Below are positions 23,324-33,679 of a stretch of DNA of 64,000 nt, in pieces. The notes beneath the pieces were generated by a model that saw only the letters and a program-made list of their open reading frames with translations, was not told the DNA's origin and ran no database searches. Location of the stretch: assembly GCA_004154925.1 (NCBI GenBank), contig QJNS01000279.1:32396-96395 (forward strand), written 5' to 3'. Within the stretch, counting starts at the first letter, position 1. The number at the start of each line of letters is the position of its first letter. The stretch comes from Monosporascus cannonballus (lineage: Eukaryota; Ascomycota; Sordariomycetes; Xylariales). A program made the translations under genes and the position numbers.

Positions 23324-23447
23324 TTCTACGTTGTATACCAATCTACCTTACCTGTATCGATCGATCTGCGAGCTGAGCTGACCCTGTGGCTACTTGTTTT
23401 TTTGGGGGGACAGGACGAGGAAGCCGTTCATCTGGGCTAGGGGTTAA
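22794..23447 (+). CDS. RSM19: Mitochondrial small ribosomal subunit protein uS19m
   Basis: Nuclear-encoded bacterial-type S19 of the mitochondrial 37S subunit; it binds the head of the small-subunit rRNA. Four exons (22794-22839, 22913-22928, 23076-23255, 23414-23447) give 91 residues. Exon 1 encodes [16 protein letters not shown]. The 16-nt microexon supplies PHIVP, and exon 3 continues LPIVRP and then [20 protein letters not shown]. The family signature [18 protein letters not shown] spans the last junction. All phases agree. The C-terminus (KPFIWARG) departs from the more usual KRFxYKxTKNK ending, so the last exon is slightly unusual. Intron 2 holds a CCTT/CCCT pyrimidine repeat and intron 3 a (TCTG)n microsatellite. 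An annotation made from open frames alone would miss exons 1 and 2. Convergent with TAF10. Confidence 0.9.
22953..23014. repeat. Pyrimidine-rich CCTT/CCCT repeat in RSM19 intron 2
   Basis: Nearly pure C/T tract of repeated CCTTCCTC units inside the 147-bp second intron. Confidence 0.85.
23277..23322. repeat. (TCTG)n microsatellite in RSM19 intron 3
   Basis: About eleven uninterrupted TCTG units followed by TCTTTC, inside the 158-bp third intron; likely length-polymorphic. Confidence 0.9.
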
Positions 23448-24008
23448 GCAAGAAGTGGAGAAGGAGAAGACGAGGATGACGAAGAGACGTGTACATACCC
23501 CGGCGTTCTGGGCACTCGTAGGGAGGAATGGACCAAGGAAGGCTTATCGTTGTTACAACATCGCCTGTACGAATATACATACCGGGAAAGGAGCAGACCG
23601 CAGGAAAACTTCAGTGGTATCATTAATTGGTTGCCCTCAAGACATCGCTGTATATCGTTGTGTGTGAGCCTTTTTCGGCGAGTTGTTGTGTATGCAATGC
23701 AGATAAACCTTGGTGTGACCTTCTCTTGAGAGCGAAGCCACCGACCAATCTCAAAATCAACCAGTCCTTTCCTGAGCGCCGGATCCCTAAATGCAGCCAG
23801 ACTCCACCCCTGCCATAGTCCGTAACCCTTAGCTGTAGAGACATATTCTTTGGTCGTGAAAATGATAGTAGCGTCTCCTCAAGCCTAGCAAAATCCCCAA
23901 TTCCCGTCACCTGAAATGGCTTCCACTTCCAGCCTTCGTAGTCGCTGTCGAGATGTTTGCTGTCCCTCATGCGATGTAGGCAGCTCGTAGAATCCAGACA
24001 ACCCCGTA
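23448..24008. other. Intergenic between convergent RSM19 and TAF10
   Basis: Presumed 3' UTRs of both genes. No coding evidence. Confidence 0.5.
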
Positions 24009-24634
24009 TTATCTGTAGAATTCGCTTCGCTTGACGTTGACTCCGTATTCGCCCACTGCCATGCCGAGGTCTTCCATGGTGAGGACCGTACGGTTCTGGC
24101 TTCCGCCTTGGCCGCCGCCGCCGTAGCCTGCTCGCTGGATTCCCAGGGGACCGCCGCGTCCCTGATCCTTGGCGCCTTGCTGCCCCTGACCTGGGATTGG
24201 GATTCCGGCCGCCGCACCGAGGTTGCCCATCGGGTTGTTGGCGTTGGTGTTCGAGGCACGGATACGGCTGTACTGGTAGGAATCGGCAGCTACGTCGGCG
24301 ACGAACTTCTGAACTGCTAGAGCGATCAGGCGCGCCAGGCGGGGATCGGTGTGGGGAGGCGGCGGCAGGCCAGCCTTCGTCATGTAGTAGTTGGTGACCG
24401 CGTCGGGAATCTGTCTAGGGTCAGCGCGGCATCTCAAGGGAGGCGCGCTAATAGAAGCTCAAGACTCACGATGGGCGCGTAGTCATCCATCTTGGTCAGG
24501 AACTCCTTCAGCGAGATATCCTTCCGGGTCGGCATCTTGGGCTCCGGGAGAGCAGGGACCTCTTCCTCGGGCGCCATCTGCTGCTGGTCCGCCGGTGGAA
24601 CCTGCTCGACGTTCTCGGTGGGTGCGTTCGCCAT
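24009..24634 (-). CDS. TAF10: TFIID/SAGA subunit TAF10
   Basis: Histone-fold TBP-associated factor shared by TFIID and the SAGA coactivator. Two exons (24634-24470 and 24410-24009) give 188 residues. The 59-bp intron (GTGAGT donor, GCTGACC branch, GACAG acceptor) joins MDDYAPI to [17 protein letters not shown]. The TAF10 fold runs about residues 40-110: [15 protein letters not shown], then [20 protein letters not shown] and SYQYSRIR. The N-terminus is proline- and glutamate-rich, and the region after the fold is glycine-rich and low in complexity, as in other filamentous ascomycetes. The C-terminus carries [20 protein letters not shown], a conserved TAF10 element. Confidence 0.95.
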
Positions 24635-25360
24635 TGTTTTGGTGCGCGAGCGAATGCGACGGAGAAGCGTAGATCAAAGGAAGAGGGATGGACGTTGCTG
24701 AACAGGAACTAGAGGTTCGCGAGCGTCGCTAGATGTGAATTGCCGATCAGACGGTGAAGAAGCGCGTTGCGAAGTGAGGGTTTCCGGGAGTTTTTTGTGC
24801 TCTGCTGAGAGAGCTAGAATTGCTAATGCGCCTCGCCTCGAGACGGCTCTGAACAAATGTGGAATGACGCGCGCTCCGGGTCTAGGATTGGTAATCTTCC
24901 GTGAAGTTGCGATTGCGATGCCAATGCTAACTCGGTCGGCTCGGCGCCCATAGAATGAATAAGTCAATTTTCCGCCAAAGGAATTGATGATGATGATCTC
25001 GTAGAATTCGAATGTCAGATGTGGTGATGGGATGATTGAAAGAAGGTTCGCGAGCAAGTCGAGGATGACGAGTGCAGCCGGGAAGCGGCAGAATATCTCA
25101 CCGCCTGCTTCTTTTGGTTATGTCGTCAGCCGTAGCTCAATTAGTTAGTCGGAGCTCATTTGGGTATGTCAGCCACCTGCTGAAGGGCCGGGCGGGCCTA
25201 AAATTGCTGTGCAACACAGCTGCGGCGAGACTGGTCAACCCCACGTTTTCCTGCTTGAGAATTGTAAATTCGGCGCTTTTCCGGACATCAGCGTTGCATA
25301 CCTTTTTAGAGAGCATTCTAGATGGACTGTCCGATATACTGTTCTAGACGATGTCAGTAT
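24635..25360. other. Intergenic upstream of TAF10
   Basis: Probable TAF10 promoter. It contains TAGCTCAATTAGTTAG near 25132-25147, which looks like a tRNA D-arm/A-box, but no matching anticodon or T-arm follows. No gene supported. Confidence 0.4.
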
Positions 25361-26075
25361 TCAAGGAGCTTTGCATAGTCTCGAGGAGTCTGAAAGGGGC
25401 TTGATGTTGTTGTCGGTTGTGCTCGAGCTCCGAGGTCGGTGGGGGCGCTGGCCCGGGCCGTACGGGTACCACTTCCGTTGCTGCGAACCCGCCGCTTTGT
25501 GGAGCGCTTGATTCTCCAGCCTAAGATCTGATGACCTAGTCAATGGTTGCGAGTGAACGGCAGCTGCGTCTTCGTCGTTCTGAATGACGTCTAGAAATGT
25601 TGTGTAAGAAGCGACGTGGTGTGGGGTTTGGACTGATCTGGGTTGTCCGTCATGGTTGAATTGAGAAAGTATGAAAGCCCGTTCAACAGTTGAAAGGATA
25701 ATTCGTGGATGGATTGGAAACATTACCACTGCTACGAATTGGATGGGCGGACCTTTATCCGTGCCGGGGAATCGACGTCCAAGTGCATTGTCTTCGGGAT
25801 CCCCTTGAGCTTGACGGGGCACTTCACGATGATGGGGATGCCGATATCGAAGGATAACGCGCGGCCCTGGTCATTCTTCCGCAGATATTTCGCCGTGGTA
25901 CCCTTCCAAGGTGGAACATCTCTCGTAATTGGGTTATGGGCTACATAGGTAGGCAGTTGAAGTCGCTTTACCTGTACACCCGGGATGGCCCGACAGCGAA
26001 GGCCAATACGACCTCGTGGACGGGATATTGTATGGCTATGGATGGATGTGAGATAGTCACCAATGATGGTTCATC
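25361..26075 (-). pseudogene. Unidentified coding remnant (minus strand)
   Basis: From about 26075 down to 25735 one minus-strand frame stays open for about 110 codons. It has clear protein character: HNPITRDVPPWKGTTAKYLR, KNDQGRALSFDIGIPIIVKC and PVKLKGIPKTMHLDVDSPAR. A second frame (25822-25361, 153 codons) overlaps and carries on to a C-terminal part rich in S, Q and P. The first has no ATG (a TGA precedes it at about 26076) and the two frames are not joined by an obvious intron. Either 5' exons were not found or the gene is broken. Family not recognised. Confidence 0.35.
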
Positions 26076-26949
26076 AGCCTATACGTCCACGACGCCGTCA
26101 ACATGGCGTCACAAGACCATGAAATGCTGCCTTCGAAGCAGCAGGGGAACATCCCGGTACGCCTCGCTGATCGTCCATATGTTCGAGATGCTATGTTGGT
26201 AAACATGCCGCATTGCATAAATGCGGCTTTTCGACGCGTTGGGTGGTCATCTGTCAGACGCTTGCCTCCGTATGCTCAAACCCGCTTTCTGTATCTCTTG
26301 GTGGTGACTTTGATTCTTAGAAAGCCGAAACGGAAATGGGATGCTCGGTACTTTGGGTCGATGCCGCAATGTGAAGAAGTGTTGTGTTGAAACGTTGAAC
26401 TCCTTGTGGTCTTTCTACAATCACTCTATGCGGAATGCCAACGCGATATTCGATAACTGGGGGGGGGGTGGGGGTTTGGCACCGCGACGCGGTCGCCAGG
26501 CGACCGAGCAAGCCCGGTTTCAACGGGACTGACTGGTGGCGACCTCGCCAGGCATTAATACACGAGATAAGTCAGCACGTGGACACTGTATTCGATACGG
26601 ACACTTATCACCCATGCCCCTAACTGCTCTTAAAAGCTCATAGATTACGTGATGTGGCTTCGTGAAGGTGGTCTATTATTTTTCTCTTCCCCTTGACCAC
26701 AAGTTATATCTTCCTTTCCCGTCACGTATTCAGCCACTGGGAAGGTCACCTGATCTCATATGTTATGTGTTATATTATCTATCCGATTCTCACTTGGTGA
26801 CTATCGACTATTTCTGTCTCGCTGTGTGTATATACGATTACTGCTAGATCCATTTGCATTTGGTCTGAGCAATGTCCCCTTCCACGGCCCTCACGTCCCA
26901 GGCGTATTTTGCTCCAGGCGGTAGTCAGTCCAGTCATATTTTCAGGGCT
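26076..26949. other. Intergenic, nothing recognised
   Basis: Short overlapping frames only. A 10-base G run followed by TGGGGG lies at about 26459-26474. Confidence 0.4.
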
Positions 26950-27110
26950 TATTGAACATGAAGTGTGTATCCAGGATAATCTTACGCCTCGGTGATACCA
27001 AAGAGCCCTCCATATTCCGGCCTCGTCTTAGACGTTTCTGGACGGGTGGTGGTGGTGGTGGCTCAAGGGAGTCAACGTCGCTGAGCCGTTCATAAAGGCT
27101 CACCGAGGAT
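26950..27110 (-). other. Short coding-like minus-strand segment
   Basis: The minus strand reads VSLYERLSDVDSLEPPPPPP, VQKRLRRGRNMEGSLVSPRR and KIILDTHFMFNKP before a stop at about 26950. The composition looks like a real protein tail, but there is no start and no recognised family. Confidence 0.22.
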
Positions 27111-27133
27111 GACAAAAGTGTGTAGAAACTCTA

Positions 27134-27404
27134 ATGGTCGGAGACAATCCTGATAGTAGAGACTTGTACAATCGAGGGGACATCTGCCCAGGAAAAATCC
27201 GGCCATAAGCCGGGTCCCCTCCAATCGCTTGCGGACTACAAGGGCTGGCAGTATTTGACTAAGGTTGAAACGACATCTGAGAGCACGATGTCAGTAGACC
27301 GCTATGGTCAGAAGTTCTACTGGCAAGGAGCGGCAAAGGGCTTTGAACTAGACTTCGACTTACTTACAGAAGAAATCAAGCGGCATGCGATGAATAGCAG
27401 CTAA
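27134..27404 (+). pseudogene. Unidentified C-terminal coding fragment
   Basis: An open frame of about 90 codons preceded by a TAA and lacking an early ATG. It includes PLQSLADYKGWQYLTKVETT, SVDRYGQKFYWQGAAKGFEL and DFDLLTEEIKRHAMNSS before TAA. The aromatic-rich, non-repetitive sequence suggests the final exon of a lost or decayed gene. No family is recognised and no upstream exon was found. Confidence 0.3.
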
Positions 27405-27609
27405 GATGCGTGTGCCCAGATAGGGGCTCGGATCGTTTTCGGCCAGCTAGTTCGGAGGCCGTGATCATTGACGGATCCATTCCCCAATATCGGGTTGAAG
27501 CGACTGGGCCTTGAGGTACGCGTGCCCAAGTTGGTTTGACTCGCCAACATCGAGCAATGAAGTTCTTGATGAATACTCCTCGAACATCTTGGAGTTCCGC
27601 AAGCTCCTC

Positions 27610-28071
27610 TCAGCCTGTCCCCACAGGCTCGGGCCGATGAGAGAAGACGAGCTTATACTTGACGATCTCGACTACCTCGAGCTCATCCATTGTGGTCTCT
27701 GAGGTCGAATCTGCCATATCGACATCCTCGCCATCTGGCGCCCGCTTGCGGATGACCGCTAACGCTTTCGGTAGTTTCTTGGCTTCCCCAGTGAGTCTCT
27801 GGTGCTGACCAACATAGAGGTGAACCCGTTTCATCCAAGAAGTGCTGGACGGGTCTTGAAATTCTGGATTGTAGTCCGGGAATGAAATCCTGCCGATCGG
27901 AATCGCTTCGGATTTCCCTTCACTCTCCGGGTCCGTCTCCGGCAAGTTGATGGTGCCCTGTAGTTCCAGGATGGCTAAGCCAGATGGCGTTCGAACGAGC
28001 TGTGGAAGAGGGTTATCAGCGACCCCTTCACCACTGGCCCTCTGAGGATGCAACTTGACCGTAGACGCCAT
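27610..28071 (-). CDS. CTF8: Chromosome transmission fidelity protein 8 (Ctf8)
   Basis: Small subunit of the alternative clamp loader Ctf18-RFC, which acts in sister-chromatid cohesion and the replication checkpoint. Single exon, 153 residues. Family motifs: RTPSGLAILELQGTINLPE near residues 27-45, and then the strongly conserved SSTSWMKRVHLYVGQHQRLT followed by GEAKKLPKALAVIRKR. The length fits filamentous-fungal Ctf8. The gene is divergent to RPS6, and the 372-bp gap between start codons must serve both. Confidence 0.9.
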   Translation of the reverse strand: MASTVKLHPQRASGEGVADNPLPQLVRTPSGLAILELQGTINLPETDPESEGKSEAIPIGRISFPDYNPEFQDPSSTSWMKRVHLYVGQHQRLTGEAKKLPKALAVIRKRAPDGEDVDMADSTSETTMDELEVVEIVKYKLVFSHRPEPVGTG

Positions 28072-28443
28072 CTCCGAGTATTCTTAGACCGCTACACGGA
28101 TATGACATACTAGGTATGCCTTGTAGACAGACTGGAAAGCGACAACAGCGGACCTCTACGCGCCAAGATGCGCTAAGTCGCGCTGCCGGTTCAATTTCGG
28201 TAGGGAGTGCATTGTGGCATGGTAGGGTAGTGGTCTGTGCATAGAGCCCTAGGTACGTACCTGCCAAGACTCTCTGCTCCCACTCCACCCGAAAAATTGC
28301 CATTAGCGAGTCTAAAAATCCATCACAATTTCCTCCCTCCTCGAACATTTGGTGCGGAACCCTCAGTTCGACTTCCTCCCTAGACAAGACCACACGACCA
28401 GCTATCACCAACCCCGGGTCGCACCTCCGCCAACACCGCCGAG
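28072..28443. promoter_or_regulatory. Shared divergent promoter interval CTF8/RPS6
   Basis: 372 bp between the two ATGs with no competing gene. I could not identify specific ribosomal-protein promoter boxes by eye. The AATTTTTCGGG motif (read on minus) and a C/T-rich stretch near 28338-28440 precede the RPS6 start. Confidence 0.55.
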
Positions 28444-29571
28444 ATGAAGTTGAACATCTCATACCCTGCCAATGGCAGCCAGAAGCTGGTCGAGATCGAA
28501 GATGAGCGAAAGCTCCGAGACTTCATGGAGAAGCGCGTATGTTCTATTTGCCCGTCCGCCTGCATAACAGACGACACGAGACCCAAATATGCGAGCATTC
28601 GGTCTGCCTACATGGCCCCACGATGCGCTCGAATGTCCCCGGGTCGTTTCTTCCGTACTTCGTAGCTTCGCTCTTACGGGCGCTTCGAGCTACAATGGAT
28701 TGATATGCTAACTAACGTAACCTGTTCTCATTAGATGGGTCAGGAAGTACCCGGCGACAACCTCGGCGACGAGTTCAAGGGCTACATCTTCCGCATCACT
28801 GGTGGAAACGACAAGCAGGGTTTCCCCATGAAGCAGGGTGTCATGCACCCGACCCGTGTCCGACTCCTCCTCTCCGACGGCCACTCCTGCTACCGAGCCC
28901 GCCGCACCGGTGAGCGCAAGCGCAAGTCTGTCCGCGGCTGCATCGTCGGCATGGACCTGTCCGTCCTCGCCCTCGCCGTCGTCAAGCAGGGCGAGAACGA
29001 GATCCCCGGCCTGACCGACGTCGTCCACCCCAAGCGCCTCGGTCCCAAGCGAGCCACCAAGATCCGCCGCTTCTTCGGTCTCAGCAAGGAGGACGATGTA
29101 AGTAAAGCATTCGTCTTCACCTGCTCGGTCGTTGCTACTGCGGGATGAGAGAGAAGAATCCCTTGCAATGAATACCACCGAGTAGAGTCTGAGCGGGAAA
29201 AAAGAGAACACGCGGGGGAGGCTAATGCACCCGGGTTTGCTATAGGTCCGCAAGTACGTCATCCGACGAGAGGTCCAGCCCAAGGGTGAGGGCAAGCAGC
29301 CTTACACCAAGGCCCCCAAGATCCAGAGACTGGTCACGCCCCAGCGTCTCCAGCACAAGCGCCACCGCATTGCGCTCAAGCGCCGCCAGTCCGAGAAGGC
29401 CAAGGATGAGGCCGTACGTTACACCTACCCACCGTCTCTCTCTTGCACGACCTATGTGCTAACAATTTCGAACAGAACGAGTACGCCCAGATCCTTGCCA
29501 AGCGTGTCCACGAGGCCCGTGCCCAGAAGGCCGATGCCCGCAAGAGACGGGCAAGCTCTGCGCGCAAGTAG
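28444..29571 (+). CDS. RPS6: 40S ribosomal protein S6 (eS6)
   Basis: Structural protein of the cytosolic small subunit and target of the TOR/S6-kinase pathway. Four exons (28444-28536, 28735-29097, 29246-29413, 29476-29571) give 239 residues, typical for fungi. Exon 1 starts [20 protein letters not shown], and the first splice joins DFMEKR to [20 protein letters not shown]. The family core [20 protein letters not shown] is intact. The C-terminus is basic and ends [12 protein letters not shown], keeping the paired serines in an RRASS phosphorylation context. Introns are 198, 148 and 62 bp with GTATGT, GTAAGT and GTACGT donors. Longer first introns are common in ribosomal-protein genes. Confidence 0.97.
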
Positions 29572-30642
29572 ATTCTTACAGGCGTTGGGTTGGTGTCTTC
29601 TGGTTCTTGCATTAGGGAATAAATCACGGCAATGGCATTGCGGTATGGCTAGTCCACTCATGGCGGTTGAATGGCCCGGATGTATTCTCGGCACAAAAAA
29701 TATGAGATCAAGATTCGCAAAAGAGGTGTTCCGACCCAAGTCTCGCTTGCTCAGTCACTTTCCCGCAGTAGATGCCTAATCCGCCAAAAAGGCAAGGGGC
29801 GTGCATGTTACAATATACCGGATTAGGAGTACTATGCGCACCCGTGCTAGACGCCGCTCTTGTGCGACGGCCTAAGGGTTGGAATAGTATCGATTATTCT
29901 CCGTAATATCAGTATCCTACAGCTATTGCAGGTGGAATGAGTGCATACGTATTATGCCCTCCCTGGCATTTGCTTGGATCTTGACAGGATGGATTGGGTC
30001 CAGACCACGGCCCGTAGAGGCCGACTGAGCAGGCTTTCCTTGTAAGTTGACCATAGTCCATCGACTCCTTATCCCCGAACCCCAAACCAGTAGCCTTGAG
30101 ATCACACACCGAACGTAAGGAGATGATGGCATTCAAGTCAGTCATGGAAGCCATGAGTTCCGCGCCTGGGAGCGGACAGCACGACCTACACGCACGCTGG
30201 CATGGCAGGTAGGATATGGTATGTATGCTGGCCTGCATTAACGCCATGGGTGAGTGGACATGCAGATATGCGAAGTAGTAGCATGTCCAAGCGTACGTAC
30301 ATCCCTTGGGGCGAAAAGAGAGGACTGCTCTTCATACAAACACCTAGATTCGATGGATGGATCTAGATGGAGGGGAGTCTGCCCGCGAGGTTTGAGAGAT
30401 GACTTGGGCCCGGATCTCCCTCACCAAAGGAAATCTATCAATCATGTAGGTCCCCAAACCTGTCTATGGCATATGCAAGCGAAACCAAACCCTTATAACG
30501 CCAGAAAAACCAAAACCAAAACCACAACCAACTTTTCTTCCGCCCTAGTTTCCGTCTGTAATCCCAAGAGTGGTCGGTATGTACGCTGCACCAAATCCTC
30601 CTACCAGGTTTTCTGCCTCCTCACCCTATGACGGGGATCCCA
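29572..30642. other. Intergenic between convergent RPS6 and PRS
   Basis: Two 3' ends meet here. An AC-rich AAAACCAAAACCAAAACC tract lies near 30507-30525. The open frames are short and carry no motif. No gene seen. Confidence 0.5.
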
Positions 30643-32170
30643 TTACGCAGGGGCATGGCTGAATAGGAAGCTACACAAATTTGGTTAGCGGGGTGGCCCC
30701 TACATCTAAACCTACGCCAACTTCTGGGCCGAGCGAAACATACCTGACGCTTTCTCCGTTGTGCGTCCGTCGAATAGCCTCCGCTATGGTAGGGCTCACG
30801 TCGATGACCTTGATCTTCTTGCAACGGTTGACTTTGTCCCCGAGAGGGACCGTATTTGTAACGACAATCTGGCTTAGTACGCTGTTATTAAGAGTGCTGA
30901 TAGCATCGCCGCTCAAAATGCCATGTGTGACGATTGCAATGACCTCCCGAGCTCCGTGTTCCTGGACGGTAGCTGCCGCTTTGCTGCAGGCTGTAGTCAG
31001 TATCATGTACGTCTAAGGGCTCTCTATCTGATGGGTCCACTTACGCCAGAGTGCCGCACGTGTCCGCCATATCGTCGACCAAGATGGCGACCTTGTTTTC
31101 GACATCGCCGACGAGCACCATTCGACCAACTACATTGGGTCTAGGGCGTTCCTTGTGGATAAGGGCGAATCCACGGTCGAGGCGGTCTGCTATTGACGTA
31201 GCCCTGAGAAATCATTAGCCTCTCCCGCCCCTATGCACCCCTGACGAACGTGCCAAGAATAAGCAGATGACGACCCACCTCTTCGCACCGCCGGCATCCG
31301 GGCTGACGATGACGATGTCTTCGCCGCTGAGGTTCTCCCGGATCCATCGCAATACGCTGGGCTCGGCATAGAGGTTGTCGACGGGGACGTTGAAGAAGCC
31401 CTGGATCTGGGAGGCGTGGAGGTCCATGGTGATGACATGGTTGCAGCCGGCAGTCTGCAGCATATTGGCGATGAGCTTGGCAGAAATGGGGGCTCGGCTC
31501 TTATCCTTCTTGTCCTGCCTCGCATAGGGGAAGTTGGGGATGACGGCGGTGATTCGCCTCGCCGAGGCGGTTCGACAGGCATGGATCATGATCAACAGCT
31601 CCATGAGACCGTCGTTGATATCGCCAGGGGCGGTGGATTGCAGGATGAAGACTGTGAAGAAGCACCAGCAATTAGCGGCGAGTCCGGGCTGGTTATAAGC
31701 TGAGTACTCGTACCGTCTTCGTCTCGAATCGATTCGCCGACAGTCACGCTCGTCTCCTGATTCGAGTAGTTCATGCTCATAGTCTTTGCGATCTCGATGC
31801 CGAGCCTATGCAGACGGAATCGAACTTAGCAGCCATTGCCTCGGAATTCCCCATATTTCCCCAGTCGCCTGTTGTATATATGTATTCGCATTGCTATAGC
31901 CCATGATGGGAGTAGACGGTTGAATCGTCTCATGAGACAGGGAGTCGGCGGGGTGCATCGCGACGGGAATTAGGTGGGATGCTCCGGCAACCACGTCATT
32001 GCGTTTCCAATTAGGAACAAAAAGAAGAAACTGGAAAGAGACTCCTACTACCCGATGTGAAACGACCGAAGTAGGAAAGAGGAAGACACATACCGGTCAG
32101 CCACGGCCTTGGCAAGACTCGGGTGGCTGTTGCCCGAGAGCAATTTGATCTCGTTCGCCATGTCGGCCAT
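30643..32170 (-). CDS. Ribose-phosphate pyrophosphokinase (PRPP synthetase), PRS2/4-like
   Basis: Makes PRPP from ribose 5-phosphate and ATP for purine, pyrimidine, His and Trp synthesis. Six exons (32170-32094, 31805-31714, 31651-31279, 31203-31045, 30983-30744, 30670-30643) give 322 residues with every phase consistent. Diagnostic segments are [20 protein letters not shown], the ATP-loop region [32 protein letters not shown], and the PRPP-binding [10 protein letters not shown]. The last splice restores [15 protein letters not shown], the expected C-terminus. The uninterrupted flexible loop without a long insertion puts it with yeast Prs2/Prs4 rather than Prs1/Prs5. Two in-frame ATGs are possible (32170 and 32161); I used the first. 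A T10-A9 tract lies about 155 bp upstream. Confidence 0.95.
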
Positions 32171-32323
32171 ATTTGATCGGAGGGGAAGAAGAAACTTCGG
32201 GCCGCTACTGGGCTTCACAATTTTTTTAAGGCCCGGAGCCGGAAGGGGGTAGGGAAGCGCCTGGCAAGCACACAGCTAGGCTGAGCACAAAGCGCCCTGT
32301 AAGCTGTAAGCTGGATAGAGGGG

Positions 32324-32342
32324 TTTTTTTTTTAAAAAAAAA
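32324..32342. promoter_or_regulatory. T10-A9 tract upstream of the PRPP synthetase
   Basis: Ten T followed by nine A, about 155 bp before the PRS start codon. Poly(dA:dT) tracts of this kind disfavour nucleosomes and are common in constitutive fungal promoters; that role here is inference. Confidence 0.45.
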
Positions 32343-33679
32343 TTGCGATTGCTGCGCACTGGCGCTGCAGCTGTGCAATGATAACCTGATAGCGGCGGCG
32401 ATTGAGAAACAAGCCAATGGCGAAAGGGTGGGCGTGAAACGGTGAACCGCGGGGTAGGACAAGGGGAAAAGCCTTCAGGATCTCGAAGCCAGCCTGGTGC
32501 TCCTTTCGCCGTGACCTGGTTGGAGGATGGGCACGCTGAACTACGGGGCTACTGCAGTGGTCACTGAGATAATTACTGCTTCAGGTAGGGCTGGTATGAG
32601 AGCTTGCTAGGCTCCAGAGCTAGTTTCTTCTTCTTCTTTGCAGGGCTGATAAGAGGTGACGATAAGCGCAATGAAAATAGGATTCTGAGGTATCATCCGT
32701 GTAGGTAAGAGATGCCAGAGGAGCGGGTTAGGATGTGGAGGGACAAAGCCATGAAAGAGTTGCATGTGCATGAGGTTAAAGAGGTTGCTTAAGTACCCAA
32801 GTAAGGTGGGGAAAATATCAACGACCTTATGTTTTATGATTGGTCCAAGAGACTCCAAACTTTTAAGGTTTATTAGTGGCGTTGTGGGGGATAAGAAGAC
32901 TTTGTGAATACCGGCAAAAGCGACTGCGGATGTCGTAGATCTATATGCAACTTAGATCTTGGCTTCTTCCTTTTCCGTCCACATGATCTTCCTTCGCTTG
33001 GGTCTTCACTTTCAGGGCCTTAAAGTCAGCCACGAGGGAAGCCTATTACAGTACTCTTAAAACGTCAGGATGTTTTCTGAGAAGTCTTAAATATCCGAGC
33101 AACCCCGTCATGCCTGCCTATTTATGATCTACTGCAGGTAGACCAATGTCTGGATACTACTACGTCGTAGAGGTAAGCTTAACATCCTAGTCAGGTCTTT
33201 TAATTATTTAACCTTAAATTTATTAAATTTAGTGACTTTTTTATTACTCAAACCTTTTTATACATAAAAGTTTAAGAAATATTTAATTCAGACTAGGCAA
33301 AGGCATATACGAATTAAAGCCTTAATGCGGTGATAGCGTTAGATCAACGCTAGCGGATACCTTACAGAGCTTGAAAATTCGGCGTGATACTCCGTATTAG
33401 TGGAACTAGGTCAACGCTAAAATATTTTTCTGAATCTAGAGGTTGACTAAACTTCTACCCGAGCAGAAACAAAACCTTCTTACTACATATGCCGATGTTT
33501 TCGCCCGAAACATTCTCTAGCCTTAACTCCGGATATCGTCGGCCCAAGTGGGCGAAGTACGTCAAGTAATATTTGTTTTCTATTCGAAATCCGTAGCCCA
33601 AGTTGCATCAAGCAACTAACTAGCTCACTGCCCAGCCAATGAGTGGCACTGGCTGGGAGAAGCAGGAGAAGAAACACCC
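32343..33679. other. Intergenic, AT-rich in part
   Basis: No gene seen. The stretch 33170-33480 is strongly AT-rich (TTTAATTATTTAACC, AAATTTATTAAATTT), consistent with RIP-mutated repeat or spacer DNA. Confidence 0.45.

Noticed and set aside
23240..23440. Plus-strand frame encoding a repeated SVCL pattern
   Set aside because: Translation of the intronic (TCTG)n microsatellite of RSM19.
25132..25190. tRNA-like TAGCTCAATTAGTTAG, possible tRNA or SINE head
   Set aside because: Only an A-box/D-arm look-alike. No anticodon arm, B box (GGTTCGANTCC) or acceptor pairing follows.
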